Positions 6,912 through 15,702 of a stretch of 64,000 bases of DNA are shown one piece after another (position 1 is the stretch's first letter; every line of letters begins with the position of its first letter). Source of the stretch: Nitrincola tibetensis (lineage in GTDB: Bacteria > Pseudomonadota > Gammaproteobacteria > Pseudomonadales > Balneatricaceae); contig NZ_QKRX01000014.1 of NCBI RefSeq assembly GCF_003284585.1, forward strand, positions 1-64,000, read 5' to 3'. The position numbers and the translations under genes are program-made. Under the pieces are notes generated by a model. It did no database searches and was not told the DNA's origin. It was given only the letters and a program-made list of their open reading frames with translations.

Positions 6912-7740
6912 TTTCTTAGCCTCCTCAGGCATGGTAGAAATTATTTTATGATCTTAATATCAACAGTCTTAAAATTTTAAGATATTAAAGCATTTTTTCT
7001 TTGTACTACTTTATGATGTAGCTTTAAGCTCTAATTCGATTAGAAATTTTTAGCTCATCAACTTGAATTTAGATTTTTATATATTCATTGAATCTCCTTA
7101 GATCAAGAAAAAATTAGTTACATTAGCTTTCTATACTAGAGTAGAGTGCTTAGTTAAGGTTAACTAATGATCACGAAATTAGACCAAAAAGCACAACTCT
7201 TAAGCATGATTTATCAAAGTCGGTTTAGTTTTTAGCATCTTCATATCTACCCATATACAGTAATTTTTTTGATTTTGTAGACACAGAATAGCACTATTTT
7301 TTTTAAAAAAAAGCACTTTTTTTGAAAAAAATTCAAAAAAATCATGATGTTATAGTTGGACATTGTTTTTTTGGAAATAAAAGAAATTGTTCGTCTAAAA
7401 CATTAAGTTGCTATTGGTGTTTGGTTTGAACAATAGAGTTATAAATTTTGGTTTTTATCATTTTTTTTTGAAGTTTATAAGCTTTTTCATCGTATTTTTT
7501 TGTTTTATAAAATATCAAAAATATCAAAAATATCAAAAATATCAAAAATATCAATTATTTATAGATGGGCTGCATTCTTGAAGGTATAATTAACTTTCAT
7601 GGTATATTTTTTGATTTGAATGTTCTAAACGGATTTAGATAACACGGAGTAAACGCCGTTTCGTTATATGTATGATACGTATTTAAGGTTAATAAAGTGT
7701 AAGTCGGCGGTAATTTAGATCGACTTTACAGCCTAAGGAA
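6912..7740. other. AT-rich non-coding stretch with iteron-like repeats
   Basis: About 830 bp, strikingly AT-rich, with no gene I can support. It contains long A and T runs, an inverted repeat of TTTTTTTGAA with TTCAAAAAAA near 7320-7340, and five 9-bp tandem repeats around 7508-7552. Beside a RepA-like ATPase and an AlpA gene, this could be the element's replication origin or regulatory region. The composition differs sharply from the flanking chromosome and suggests foreign origin. Confidence 0.5.
7508..7552. repeat. Five tandem 9-bp repeats (AAAAATATC)
   Basis: ATATC recurs with an exact 9-bp period at 7512, 7521, 7530, 7539 and 7548. The short period and lack of spacers exclude a CRISPR array. 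Iterons for a replication initiator, or simple replication slippage, are both possible. Confidence 0.85.
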
Positions 7741-7744
7741 TTTG

Positions 7745-8768
7745 GTCCCCATTAAAAAAATAGCTTCAACCCTGCTCAGGGCGTCGTTGAGGTGTCAAAA
7801 TCTGTGAGCATGCTTCTTAAATGAGCCCGCTGTAAGAGGAACAGAGTCACTGCGCACAATTTATTTGAAGTCGCAGTTCAGGAACTCATCCGGGTTCAGG
7901 CCCTGTTGAGTGCGCTGGCAAAAAGAATACCTCTAGATAGCGCTTCGCCCTGCCACGTTTGAGCCAGCCTTTCACTAGGTTGGCATGATCCACCTGCAAA
8001 TTGTCCAAGATGAGAAAGACTTTATTAGGTGTCGACTTAATCAATGCCTGCAAAAATTTATTCAACACCTTGGCTGTCATTGTTGATTTATAAAGCATGA
8101 AGCTCACAGTGCCTTGGTTGTTGGTCGCCGAGATCATGTTCAGTAATACTGACTTGGTTCGCAGTGGCTGTATTAGAGCTTCGCCAACAGGTACATACCT
8201 GCAGCCGTACCGAGTGAGATTATTAACACCGGTTTCGTTACCCCAGAAAATCTCGGCTGCTTCTGATGCTGCACGCGCTTTGATCTTAGGGTACTCTTCT
8301 TTTAACCATGCATTTATGCGAGAGGGGTTTTGTACCCAAGCATTTTTCAAAGGCTTTTCTGGCGTGAAGCCCCATCGCTTGAGGTAGTCCCCCATAGTGC
8401 GGACCGGAATGTCTATATCCCAAAGCTGCTTGATCAATTGAGCAATGGCTCGTCGAGTCCACAAAGCAGAGCTAAGCTTGAACTGGTCCGGTGTCTGCTT
8501 GAAAATGGCTTCTATGATGTGCAGTTCCTGTAATATCGTCAGTCTGCGTTGTTTCTTTTTGGGACCGCGCTTTTGAACAGCGATAGCAGTGAAACCACCT
8601 GTCTCGTAACGTTTATACCACCGTCCAACTGTATCAGAGTGAACATTGAGGAGTTGACCGATCTCGCGGAAGCTTTTGCCTTCATGTCGGAGCCGAATCG
8701 CTCTCTGCCTAAGTTGTTCTTGTTGCTCTGGGCTGAGCTTGCGTGCGTCTATATTCATGCAAGAATTA
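7745..8768 (-). pseudogene. IS630-family transposase, frameshifted
   Basis: The main open part (7886-8768) has an N-terminal helix-turn-helix (REIGQLLNVHSDTVGRWYKR) and a DDE_3 catalytic domain. The first catalytic aspartate appears changed to asparagine (WGNETGVNN where WGDETG is usual). The second aspartate is kept in LILDNLQVDHA. At LPAHS the frame shifts: the expected LNPDEFLNCDFK is found in another frame (about 7865-7900) and ends at a stop, with degraded IS630-like C-terminal sequence beyond. With an altered catalytic residue, a frameshift and a premature stop, the transposase is inactive. Confidence 0.8.
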
Positions 8769-8789
8769 TATAAAATCAAAATTAAAATG

Positions 8790-9219
8790 CCACTGGGGGG
8801 TATACTTCGAAGCCACCTTGACCACGCTAACTCAGCGTTTTATGGATCTATTATGTCCCATCGTAGAGGCTCAGTTGGTAAATATACTTTTCAGGAAAGT
8901 GTTAGCCATGGACGAAACGCCGATCAATGCGGGCAAGGCGAAAAAATGTAAACTCAAACAAGGCTGGTTCTGGCCACTCTATTGTGATCAGGATGAGGTT
9001 GTTTTTACCTTTTCGTCCAGTCGAGGACAGCAGCATATCGAAAACATAATGAAACATCAGCTCAATGGCACGCTAATTAGTGATGGTTATTATGTTTATG
9101 CTTCGTATGTGGCTAAGAATGAGGGAGTCATTTAGGCTCAGTTTTGGGACACGGCGACAGTTTCTTGAAGTAGACAAGGAAAAGCCTGGAGATCCTGTTG
9201 TTCAACCTTTTTTGGTGTG
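8790..9219 (+). pseudogene. IS66-family transposase (TnpC) fragment
   Basis: From about 8800 the sequence encodes the middle of an IS66 DDE transposase: VLAMDETPINAGKAKK, QGWFWPLYCDQDE, FTFSSSRGQQHIE and LNGTLISDGYYVYASY. The frame stops at 9133-9135, then similarity resumes in another frame as TRRQFLEVDKEKPGDP until about 9219. N- and C-terminal parts are missing. The left boundary lies about 20-30 bp from the start of the IS630 gene, so IS630 insertion may have cut it. Confidence 0.7.
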
Positions 9220-9434
9220 ATAAATCGCATGTTAGTTCGACTCATGGCTTCGCAGATGGCAGTGTGCCACGAGAACAGGTTGCTGTTTAAGCGGCGACTT
9301 TGCGCGCTATGCAAAAAATGAGGGTAGGCCCCTCGAAGTCCCTTTACAGGAGGAGGCTTCAAACCAGCTTAAGCTGCGATGGTAAAGAGCCATGATGGTG
9401 AGCGTTAAGGAAAAGGCAAAGCTTGCTTTGTCAG
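9220..9434. other. Unassigned remnant sequence between IS66 fragment and group II intron
   Basis: About 215 bp. One short frame (about 9292-9372) reads GDFARYAKNEGRPLEVPLQE and further, ending in a stop. It looks like the tail of a disrupted gene, but I cannot assign it. No RNA gene is recognised. Confidence 0.3.
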
Positions 9435-10003
9435 GTGCGTGTTACGGGTACGAATTTGAATTAACCTTTGATGACGTGTCGAAAGCGTAAGAACGATGTC
9501 AAAACCGAGGGGGTGTTGTTAACTCGGGATAAGTCTGGAAGATACCTGTTTACTGTCTAGGCGGTATCCGGCATGAAGAAGGTGTGAACCTAACACAGGC
9601 TTTTACATGGAACGTGGGAACCTATCGCTTCGATGTAAAGAGAGAAGCTCAAGCAGAGACCCTGCAAGAGCCAGAGTAGCAATGCGAAGTATAGGGGCGG
9701 ATGATCCCGTAGTAGTGATGAAGGTGCTGTAATGGTACTTGAGCGAAGGGGGTCAATTATCCTGTTGAATTTAAATATTAACCACGTAGGTGGGAGGAAT
9801 GTTTGAAAGCAACAAAACCATTTAAAATTTCCAAAAGTGATGTCGTGAAGGCATGGGAATTGGTCAAGTTTAACAAGGGTGCCAGTGGTGCTGATGGCGA
9901 AACCATTGAACAGTTTAAGTCGAATCTTGGTAGCAACCCCCTGCAAGCTTTGGAATCGCATGTCAGACAGGGAAGGGGAATAGCGAAATTCTTGGTTAAA
10001 TTA
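9435..10003 (+). mobile_element. Truncated group II intron with start of its reverse transcriptase
   Basis: A GTGCG at 9435 fits the 5' end of a bacterial group II intron. The following region has familiar intron RNA segments, including GGAACGTGGGAACC near 9611, ATGCGAAGTATAGGGGCGG near 9681 and a GTAGTAGTGATGAAG block near 9708. At 9803 an intron-encoded reverse transcriptase begins with KPFKISKSDVVKAWELV, then NKGASGADGETIEQF, the N-terminal RT-0/RT-1 region of LtrA-type proteins. The frame breaks near 9945 (YKLWNRMS would continue in another frame) and everything beyond about 10000 is missing, including catalytic RT domains and intron domains V and VI. The intron is dead. Confidence 0.75.
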
Positions 10004-10017
10004 TAGGAATTGTTAAT

Positions 10018-10039
10018 TGGCAACCAAATGGCAACCAAA
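10018..10039 (+). repeat. Two adjacent 11-bp direct repeats beside tRNA-Pro
   Basis: TGGCAACCAAA occurs twice head to tail (10018-10028 and 10029-10039), 65 bp from the tRNA-Pro 3' end and on its island-facing side. Repeats of this kind can be arm-type binding sites left by an integrase or excisionase. I saw no second copy of the tRNA 3' end in the window. Confidence 0.5.
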
Positions 10040-10062
10040 AAACAATATTTTAGTTTTGAAAG

Positions 10063-10093
10063 CAACTTAGATTTTGATAAACGATCTAAGTTG
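10063..10093 (-). terminator. Probable terminator of tRNA-Pro
   Basis: A perfect 10-bp inverted repeat, CAACTTAGAT and ATCTAAGTTG, lies 11 bp after the tRNA 3' end on the minus strand. It is followed by CTTTC rather than a strong T-run. Confidence 0.55.
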
Positions 10094-10103
10094 TTGAATT
10101 TAT

Positions 10104-10181
<78 letters not shown>

Positions 10182-10320
10182 CTCATTTCTCCATAAGGCG
10201 TTGCCTTCAAGAGGACGCAAATACTACATGAACGGATTTGCAGTGTGAAGCCCTTTTAACATTTTTTTCAACTCTTTGAGTTGCATAGTGAATTAAGCTT
10301 ATCGTCTCAAGCTTATCGCC

Positions 10321-11502
10321 TTAAGCTTTAAATGCCCGCCAAGCCACATACCCTGCAATCAGTCCCCAAAAGGCACTGCCGACAGAGAAGAGCGTCATGC
10401 CCGATGCCGTTACTAAAAAAGTGATTAAAGCGGCTTCACGGTGTGATTGATCTTGTAGAGCTGTCGACAAACTATTGCCAATGGTTGAAAGCAACGCCAA
10501 TCCTGCCAGCGCCAGTACCAATTCTTTAGGAAAGGAAGCCAATAACAGCGCCACCGATCCGGCTAAAAGGCCAGTCAGAAGATAAAAGAATCCTGCCGCT
10601 ACAGCTGCTGTATAGCGTCGTTTTTTATCTGGATGCGCATCTTCACTCATGCAAATCGCTGCAGTAATGGCAGCAAGGTTCAGGGCATAAGCTCCGAAGG
10701 GGGCGAGGACTAAGGTGGTTAGGCCTGTCCAAGTAATCAAGGGTGATAAAGGGGGCTCGTAACCGGCGGCCCGGATGGTCGCAATTCCTGGCATATTTTG
10801 AGAGGCCATGGTGACGATAAACAAGGGAATCCCGACACTGATGAGAGCCGATAGCGAAAAACTAGGCATTGTGAAAACAGGTTGTGCGATTTGCCATTCC
10901 AGCTGATTGATCGTCATCAGACCTTGCGCCCAAGCCATGATCACACCGCCTGCCAACACCAACAAAATGGCATAGCGTGGTGCGTAACGTTTACCCACGA
11001 GATAGAGGGCGAGCATCAACATAACTAGGGCAAGTTCAGATTGTGCGGATTCGAAAATCGATAAACCAAACTGAAACAGAACACCAGCGAGCATCGCATT
11101 TGCCAGTGGAATTGGGAGGTATTGCATGATCTTGGCAAACCAGCCGGTGATGCCCGCCAGGGTGATTAAAATGGCACTAAACATAAAAGCAGCAATGGCT
11201 TCGGGTAGACTGACACCATTTAAACTCGTTACTAAAAGCGCAGCGCCAGGGGTCGACCAGGCCGTTAAGATCGGCGTTCTGTAATAGAGTGTCAGTCCTA
11301 GAGTCGAAATGCCCATGCCAATGCCGAGCGCAAAAAACCAGGAGGTCACCTCGGCCGTGCTGGCACCAGCGGAGGCGGCTGCTTGGAAAATAATGACCGC
11401 CGAACTGGTATAGCCCACTAAAATGGCAACAAAGCCTGAGGTCAGGGTCGATAACGAAAAATCTTTAAACAACTGCGGGGTTAGAAAATAGGGAACTTTC
11501 AC
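10321..11502 (-). CDS. benE: Benzoate/H+ symporter BenE family transporter
   Basis: An inner-membrane protein of about 393 residues with about 12 hydrophobic segments and the BenE opening LFKDFSLSTLTSGFVAILVGYTSSAVIIFQAA. The family imports benzoate or related aromatic acids with protons. I chose the GTG at 11502 (AGGTG just upstream). This gives the usual family length (about 390) and a membrane segment near the N-terminus; a reading from 11610 would run through the operators. It diverges from an XRE-cupin regulator with two palindromic sites between them. No benzoate-degradation genes lie in the window, so the substrate is uncertain. Confidence 0.85.
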   Translation of the reverse strand: MKVPYFLTPQLFKDFSLSTLTSGFVAILVGYTSSAVIIFQAAASAGASTAEVTSWFFALGIGMGISTLGLTLYYRTPILTAWSTPGAALLVTSLNGVSLPEAIAAFMFSAILITLAGITGWFAKIMQYLPIPLANAMLAGVLFQFGLSIFESAQSELALVMLMLALYLVGKRYAPRYAILLVLAGGVIMAWAQGLMTINQLEWQIAQPVFTMPSFSLSALISVGIPLFIVTMASQNMPGIATIRAAGYEPPLSPLITWTGLTTLVLAPFGAYALNLAAITAAICMSEDAHPDKKRRYTAAVAAGFFYLLTGLLAGSVALLLASFPKELVLALAGLALLSTIGNSLSTALQDQSHREAALITFLVTASGMTLFSVGSAFWGLIAGYVAWRAFKA

Positions 11503-11558
11503 GAGGGCACCTGTTTTTGAAGGACTAAAGGTCACTATGCCAAACGAATCTGCTATAT

Positions 11559-11576
11559 TGTGCGCTATAACGCTCA
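11559..11576. promoter_or_regulatory. Operator copy 1 between benE and the XRE-cupin gene
   Basis: TGTGCG-CTATAA-CGCTCA is a near-perfect inverted repeat, differing from copy 2 only in the last arm. The two copies start 35 bp apart. Position between divergent genes suggests binding by the XRE-cupin regulator. Confidence 0.65.
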
Positions 11577-11593
11577 TACGGTGAGCATAGCAC

Positions 11594-11611
11594 TGTGCGC
11601 TATAACGCACA
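11594..11611. promoter_or_regulatory. Operator copy 2 between benE and the XRE-cupin gene
   Basis: TGTGCG-CTATAA-CGCACA is a perfect inverted repeat with 6-bp arms, 22 bp before the regulator start codon. The central CTATAA could double as a -10 element, so binding would block transcription. Confidence 0.65.
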
Positions 11612-11632
11612 ATCGGGACGAGGTATTTTTTT

Positions 11633-12205
11633 ATGTCAGAGCCTCCTGTGTTGCAGTTAGGTCAGCGTTTGCGACAACTTCGCCAAGAGCGGCAATGGAG
11701 TTTGGACGAGGCGGCCAAACAAACCACTGTTAGTAAGGCCATGTTGGGTCAAATTGAACGTGGGGAATCCAGCCCAACCTTATCGACACTCTGGAAGATA
11801 GCAACCGGATTCCACCTGTCTTTTACAGCCCTAGTGACGGATTTATCGGTTGCCTCTACTGAGCCAAATCCTCAGGCATCTAATCGCGTGGTCTCTGACG
11901 ATAGGGGAATAGACGTGGTTACCTTGTTTCCTTATGATCCATTGGTTGGCTTTGAGGTCATGTATTTACGACTAGAGCCCGGCAGCCAAACCCAGTCTGA
12001 TCCACACGAACAGGGCGTTTTAGAGCATTTAATTATCTTGGAAGGTGAGTTGGAGCTCTTTATTGATGGGGCGTGGATTCGGCTTAAACAAGGTGATAGG
12101 GTTAAGTTTGCAGGCGATCAGTTTCACGTGTATCGCAACACAGGCAAGACTCCTGTCGTGTTTTACGACATTATTCATTATGCAAAATCAAGTGATAAGT
12201 CTTAG
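11633..12205 (+). CDS. XRE-family regulator with C-terminal cupin domain
   Basis: A 190-residue protein: residues 9-63 are an XRE helix-turn-helix (LGQRLRQLRQERQWSLDEAA, SKAMLGQIERGESSPTLSTL), and residues 105-182 a cupin_2 ligand-binding fold (LEPGSQTQSDPHEQGVLEHL, KQGDRVKFAGDQFHVYRN). Such proteins repress a nearby transporter or catabolic gene until the cupin binds its ligand. The two operators just upstream and divergent benE point to control of benE and itself. The acylphosphatase gene follows after 10 bp. Confidence 0.85.
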   Translation: MSEPPVLQLGQRLRQLRQERQWSLDEAAKQTTVSKAMLGQIERGESSPTLSTLWKIATGFHLSFTALVTDLSVASTEPNPQASNRVVSDDRGIDVVTLFPYDPLVGFEVMYLRLEPGSQTQSDPHEQGVLEHLIILEGELELFIDGAWIRLKQGDRVKFAGDQFHVYRNTGKTPVVFYDIIHYAKSSDKS

Positions 12206-12215
12206 AGGGTCGATT

Positions 12216-12491
12216 ATGAGCAAACTGTGTTTACATTTAATCATCAGTGGCCGAGTACAAGGGGTGTGGTTTCGGCGTTTTACGCAGGAGCAGGCTCAAC
12301 TCAATAATGTGACAGGGTGGGTGAAAAACTTGCCGGACGGGTCCGTTGAAGCCTTGCTCTGTGGTGATGAGCAAAATGTGCGTCATGTTGAAACCTGGTT
12401 GAGTAAAGGTCCAGAGTTGGCAAATGTCGCGGACATTCAAGCGCAGCAACAGGATATGGACGAGTCATTTAAAACTTTCGAGATACGTTAA
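12216..12491 (+). CDS. acyP: Acylphosphatase
   Basis: A 91-residue protein with both acylphosphatase signatures: [16 protein letters not shown], containing the phosphate-binding loop and catalytic Arg, and [13 protein letters not shown], containing the catalytic Asn. It hydrolyses the carboxyl-phosphate bond of acyl phosphates in the cytosol. The ATG at 12216 has AGAGGG upstream. Its stop overlaps the cobB start by one base (TAATG), so the two are coupled. Length is typical of the family. Confidence 0.93.
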   Translation: MSKLCLHLIISGRVQGVWFRRFTQEQAQLNNVTGWVKNLPDGSVEALLCGDEQNVRHVETWLSKGPELANVADIQAQQQDMDESFKTFEIR

Positions 12492-13198
12492 TGCAATATA
12501 GGAATATTGTGGTCTTGACTGGAGCGGGTATTTCCGCCGAGTCAGGCATTAAAACCTTCCGCGATTCGAATGGACTCTGGGAAGAGCATCGTGTTGAGGA
12601 TGTGGCAACGCCAGAAGGTTTTGCACGAAATCCTGAGTTGGTTTATCAGTTTTATAACCTGCGTCGAGCGCAATTGAAGCAAAATGACATTAAACCGAAT
12701 GCGGCGCATTTAGCGTTAGCTGAATTTGAGCAGCGCCACGTCAGCATGGGAGGCCGCTTTAAATTAATTACTCAAAATGTCGATAATTTGCATCAGCGAG
12801 CGGGGAGTTTAAATTTATTGACGCTGCATGGACAGTTGCAAAGTGTCTTGTGTTTAAAGTCGGGCAAAGCACAGACATGGACAAGTGATTTAACTGGCCA
12901 AGACCGCTGCTCATGCTGTCAGCCACCCAGTGCTATGCGACCTGATATCGTTTGGTTTGGTGAAGTGCCTTATGGCTTGGACGAGTGCTTTGAACGCGTA
13001 AGTGAATCGGATTTATTTATCTCGATTGGTACATCCGGTAAGGTCTATCCAGCCGCTGGCTTTATGTCTGTGGCAAAGATGGCCGGTGCTCATACGGTTG
13101 AGTTAAATATGGAGCAAACCAGCCATGCCTTTGATGAGGGTGTTTATGGTCCAGCTTCCAAAGTGGTTGTTGAGTATCTTAAATCCATTCGCATATGA
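12491..13198 (+). CDS. cobB: NAD-dependent protein deacylase (sirtuin, CobB type)
   Basis: A 235-residue sirtuin with the NAD-binding [26 protein letters not shown] and the catalytic LHG. Four zinc-ligand cysteines lie around 122-141. The FYNLRR segment contains the Tyr-x-x-Arg pair that lets CobB-type sirtuins remove succinyl groups as well as acetyl. It reverses lysine acylation using NAD. Coupling to acylphosphatase is suggestive, since acyl phosphates are acylating agents. An inverted repeat after the gene acts as terminator. Confidence 0.92.
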   Translation: MQYRNIVVLTGAGISAESGIKTFRDSNGLWEEHRVEDVATPEGFARNPELVYQFYNLRRAQLKQNDIKPNAAHLALAEFEQRHVSMGGRFKLITQNVDNLHQRAGSLNLLTLHGQLQSVLCLKSGKAQTWTSDLTGQDRCSCCQPPSAMRPDIVWFGEVPYGLDECFERVSESDLFISIGTSGKVYPAAGFMSVAKMAGAHTVELNMEQTSHAFDEGVYGPASKVVVEYLKSIRI

Positions 13199-13210
13199 GC
13201 TGTTCAGCGT

Positions 13211-13241
13211 AGTATGAGTTGCTAAAATAACAACTCATACT
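13211..13241. terminator. Bidirectional terminator between cobB and the PEBP gene
   Basis: An 11-bp perfect inverted repeat (AGTATGAGTTG and CAACTCATACT) with a 9-base loop lies between two convergent genes. Confidence 0.7.
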
Positions 13242-13253
13242 GCCGCCTAACAA

Positions 13254-13883
13254 TTACGCTAAAACAGACGGGTTTAAGCTGTACGTACAGGTAATTGAGG
13301 CTGAGTCGATGATATGAGACTGAATCGCAGCTAACACATCAGCACCTTTTGCCGCACCCTTCAGGTTGATCGAGTCGCTATCCAATGCATAGACTGTGAA
13401 TACATAATGGTGCATGCGTTCATCATTCCATGGAGGGCAGGGGCCATCGTAACCAAAATATTGACCTTCCATTTCCTCATCACCTGCAAACCAGGCTGTA
13501 TAGTCATTCAAACCATGGAGCATGCCTTCGAGGGCATTTGGACCTGGTTTTCCACGAGGCGTAACTCCTTGGCAATGTGTACCTTCCTGTATTTCTGAGG
13601 TAGTGGCTGGAATATTCCAAAGTAACCAATGATAAAAATCAACGCGGGGTAAGTCCTTAGGCACCGTTTGACCTTCTTTGTTGACTTGGTCTCCTTGGCT
13701 AGGAACATCAATATCGTGACAGATAATCGCAAACGAGAGAGTGCCTTCAGGTGCATCGCTCCAAGCTAAATGCGGGTTTTCGTTATCGGATAGAGTGATT
13801 GGGCTATCTGAAGCAATCTTAGCAAACGCAAACTTCTCTGGAAGGGCATGACCATCTTGAAGGCTTAAACTCGTTAACTTCAT
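13254..13883 (-). CDS. YbhB/YbcL-family (PEBP, Raf kinase inhibitor-like) protein
   Basis: A 209-residue PEBP-fold protein: NPHLAWSDAPEGTLSFAIICHDIDVPSQ, then HWLLWNIPATTSEI, RGKPGPN, YDGPCPPWNDERMHHYVFTVYALD. These are the conserved ligand-pocket segments of bacterial YbhB/YbcL proteins, whose biochemical role is unclear. No signal peptide is seen, so it is probably cytosolic. The ATG at 13883 is preferred because CAGGAG lies just upstream; the in-frame ATG at 13910 lacks a site. Confidence 0.88.
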   Translation of the reverse strand: MKLTSLSLQDGHALPEKFAFAKIASDSPITLSDNENPHLAWSDAPEGTLSFAIICHDIDVPSQGDQVNKEGQTVPKDLPRVDFYHWLLWNIPATTSEIQEGTHCQGVTPRGKPGPNALEGMLHGLNDYTAWFAGDEEMEGQYFGYDGPCPPWNDERMHHYVFTVYALDSDSINLKGAAKGADVLAAIQSHIIDSASITCTYSLNPSVLA

Positions 13884-14222
13884 GACGAACTCCTGATGTC
13901 TTGGTGTCAATTAGGATCAATATTTTTTGTACGCACGTTTATTAAATCTAGAGTGGAAAGATGTAAAGCCTACCTCAAGTGTGTGGCATTTATGAGCATT
14001 TATCACTCTCTATTTCACCCTTTGTGCCCTGCAATTGGGCAGAAATGATTTAAATTATTCCTATGAGGAATTTAAGATTACTGTTGTTGATATATAAATC
14101 AATAGCCTGCTTAGGTTGGCATGCTCTGTGCTTTCATTTTAAGAATAAAAAGTTCTTCATGGTAATTTTTACAGAAGTGCTTTTGTTTAACTTTGGTGAA
14201 AGCAAGTGGAGGATGTATACCC
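13884..14222. promoter_or_regulatory. Promoter region of the dimethylamine gene cluster
   Basis: About 340 bp with no supported gene. It contains the inverted repeat ATTCCT-ATG-AGGAAT (14057-14071), similar to NarL-type heptamer pairs. Its TTCCTATGA core recurs upstream of the NarX/NarL-like genes at 24427. A GGAGG at 14208-14212 precedes the first gene. Confidence 0.45.
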
Positions 14223-14747
14223 ATGGAGACAGAGTGTCAGAACCGTCTACCGAGTCAGCCAATCTATGCGCAAAGCATACCACAGCTGGACGTACGCGTT
14301 TTAATTTCGATTATCCAAGATGCCGATCATCCCAAAGCGATTGAACTCGTATCGATGGTGAATGCCCTGCCATCATCCAGGGTGTTTACAAACGTCAAAT
14401 GGGAAGCGGGTGTTATAGACCCTTCTTTGAAGGATGCCCTGCAAAAGACACCTGTGGGCTCGCACTTAGTCTTATGTGGGGATGAGCGCTTTATCTGGTC
14501 GTGTTGGTCTGTTGCGAATCAAGCGGGATGGTTAAACGACGAGATGACCTTGTTAAAAACTGAGCATGTCCGCAATCTTTACTGTGTGCACTGCGGTCAA
14601 ATTCAACCCATTACCACTCAAGCGGAGGTGATTTGTCAGGCCTGCCAGGTCAAGCTCTTTGTTAGAGATCATTTTTCTCAACGTTTGGGGGCCTATATGG
14701 GAGTGTGTCTAGATGCGAATCAGCCATACGGAGGTGATGTTAAATGA
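14223..14747 (+). CDS. dmmA: Dimethylamine monooxygenase subunit DmmA-family protein
   Basis: A 174-residue cytosolic protein ending in a zinc-ribbon-like segment with two C-x2-C pairs (YCVHCG and ICQAC). It matches the small DmmA-family component found beside the reductase and the DUF3445 heme protein in marine dimethylamine-degrading bacteria. I chose ATG 14223 (GGAGG 10 bp upstream). The stop overlaps the next start as ATGA, so it is coupled to the reductase. Subunit lettering differs between annotations; the complex assignment is firmer than the letter. Confidence 0.75.
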   Translation: METECQNRLPSQPIYAQSIPQLDVRVLISIIQDADHPKAIELVSMVNALPSSRVFTNVKWEAGVIDPSLKDALQKTPVGSHLVLCGDERFIWSCWSVANQAGWLNDEMTLLKTEHVRNLYCVHCGQIQPITTQAEVICQACQVKLFVRDHFSQRLGAYMGVCLDANQPYGGDVK

Positions 14748-15691
14748 TGAGCTCAATGATTGAAGTTGAAGTCACGAAAGTAAAGCAGCTCACCGACGTT
14801 ATTCGAGAATTTACCTTATCGCCTATGGAAGGGGCTTTGCCGGGATTTTCATCGGGAAGTCATATCCAACTTCACCTGCCGACGTCTCACCGAGTTTTGA
14901 AAAAGGCCTATTCATTATTAAGTGACCCTGCGGATACCTCTAGTTATCGAATTGCCGTTCGTTTGCAAGAACACTCCAAAGGTGGATCACGTTTTATGCA
15001 TGAAGGGCTGTCGGAAGGGGACCATTTGCACATCACACCCCCTTCGAATTTGTTTGCACCGAATTCATCTGCGCGGCATCACCTTCTGATTGCAGGTGGT
15101 ATAGGCATCACCCCCTTTCTCTCGTATCTTGCAGAATTTCAACGTCAATCCAAGTCGTATGAGTTGCACTACGCCTATCGTGGTGGCGTCACGGATGCCT
15201 ATGTCACCGATCTTCGTCAAGCCTTCTCAGCCAAACTGCACACCTACGATTCAAACCTTCAACAACGCCTGGATTTAGATCAACTGCTGTCTAACCAATC
15301 CGTTGGAACGCACGTGTACGTTTGTGGGCCTGAGCGTTTACGCCATTCGGTGCAAGAGGCCGCGACTAAAAACGCTTGGTCACCGTCTCGAATTCATTGG
15401 GAAGCTTTTTCAGGCGCTGAGCCGGGTCAAGCGTTTCAGGTTGAGTTGGCACGCTTGAATAAAACCTTGGAGGTGAGTGCTGACGAAAGTTTGTTAGAGG
15501 CATTAGAAGCGTCTGGCGTTGAGATTCCAAATCTATGTCGGGGGGGCGTCTGCGGTCAATGTGCAACGACCTACCTAGAGGGGGATGTGGATCATCGTGA
15601 TGCGTTTTTATCGCAAGCAGATCAGTCACAGCAATTGATGCCCTGCGTGTCGAGAGGCATGTGTGGCAGTCGAATTGTGTTAGATCTTTAG
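14744..15691 (+). CDS. dmmB: Dimethylamine monooxygenase reductase component (PDR/VanB family)
   Basis: A 315-residue electron-transfer protein in three parts: a flavin-binding barrel (residues 1-100, KAYSLLSDP), an NAD-binding lobe (105-220, HLLIAGGIGITPFLSYL), and a C-terminal plant-type 2Fe-2S domain (230-315, CRGGVCGQC, with a fourth Cys in MPCVS). It passes electrons from NAD(P)H to the oxygenase. It is coupled to dmmA by an ATGA overlap and followed after 11 bp by the DUF3445 gene. Alone it could serve any Rieske or heme oxygenase; the neighbours make dimethylamine the likely system. Confidence 0.8.
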   Translation: MMSSMIEVEVTKVKQLTDVIREFTLSPMEGALPGFSSGSHIQLHLPTSHRVLKKAYSLLSDPADTSSYRIAVRLQEHSKGGSRFMHEGLSEGDHLHITPPSNLFAPNSSARHHLLIAGGIGITPFLSYLAEFQRQSKSYELHYAYRGGVTDAYVTDLRQAFSAKLHTYDSNLQQRLDLDQLLSNQSVGTHVYVCGPERLRHSVQEAATKNAWSPSRIHWEAFSGAEPGQAFQVELARLNKTLEVSADESLLEALEASGVEIPNLCRGGVCGQCATTYLEGDVDHRDAFLSQADQSQQLMPCVSRGMCGSRIVLDL

Positions 15692-15702
15692 GAGAGAGCT
15701 TT

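Noticed and set aside
7508-7552. Possible CRISPR-like array
   Set aside because: The unit is 9 bp with no spacers, so it is a simple tandem repeat.
9138-9362. Minus-strand ORF of 74 residues
   Set aside because: It overlaps the IS66 remnant and an unassigned fragment, with no recognisable domain or ribosome site.
14063-14344. Plus-strand ORF of 93 residues upstream of dmmA
   Set aside because: It overlaps dmmA in another frame, has no similarity I recognise, and lies in the promoter region.
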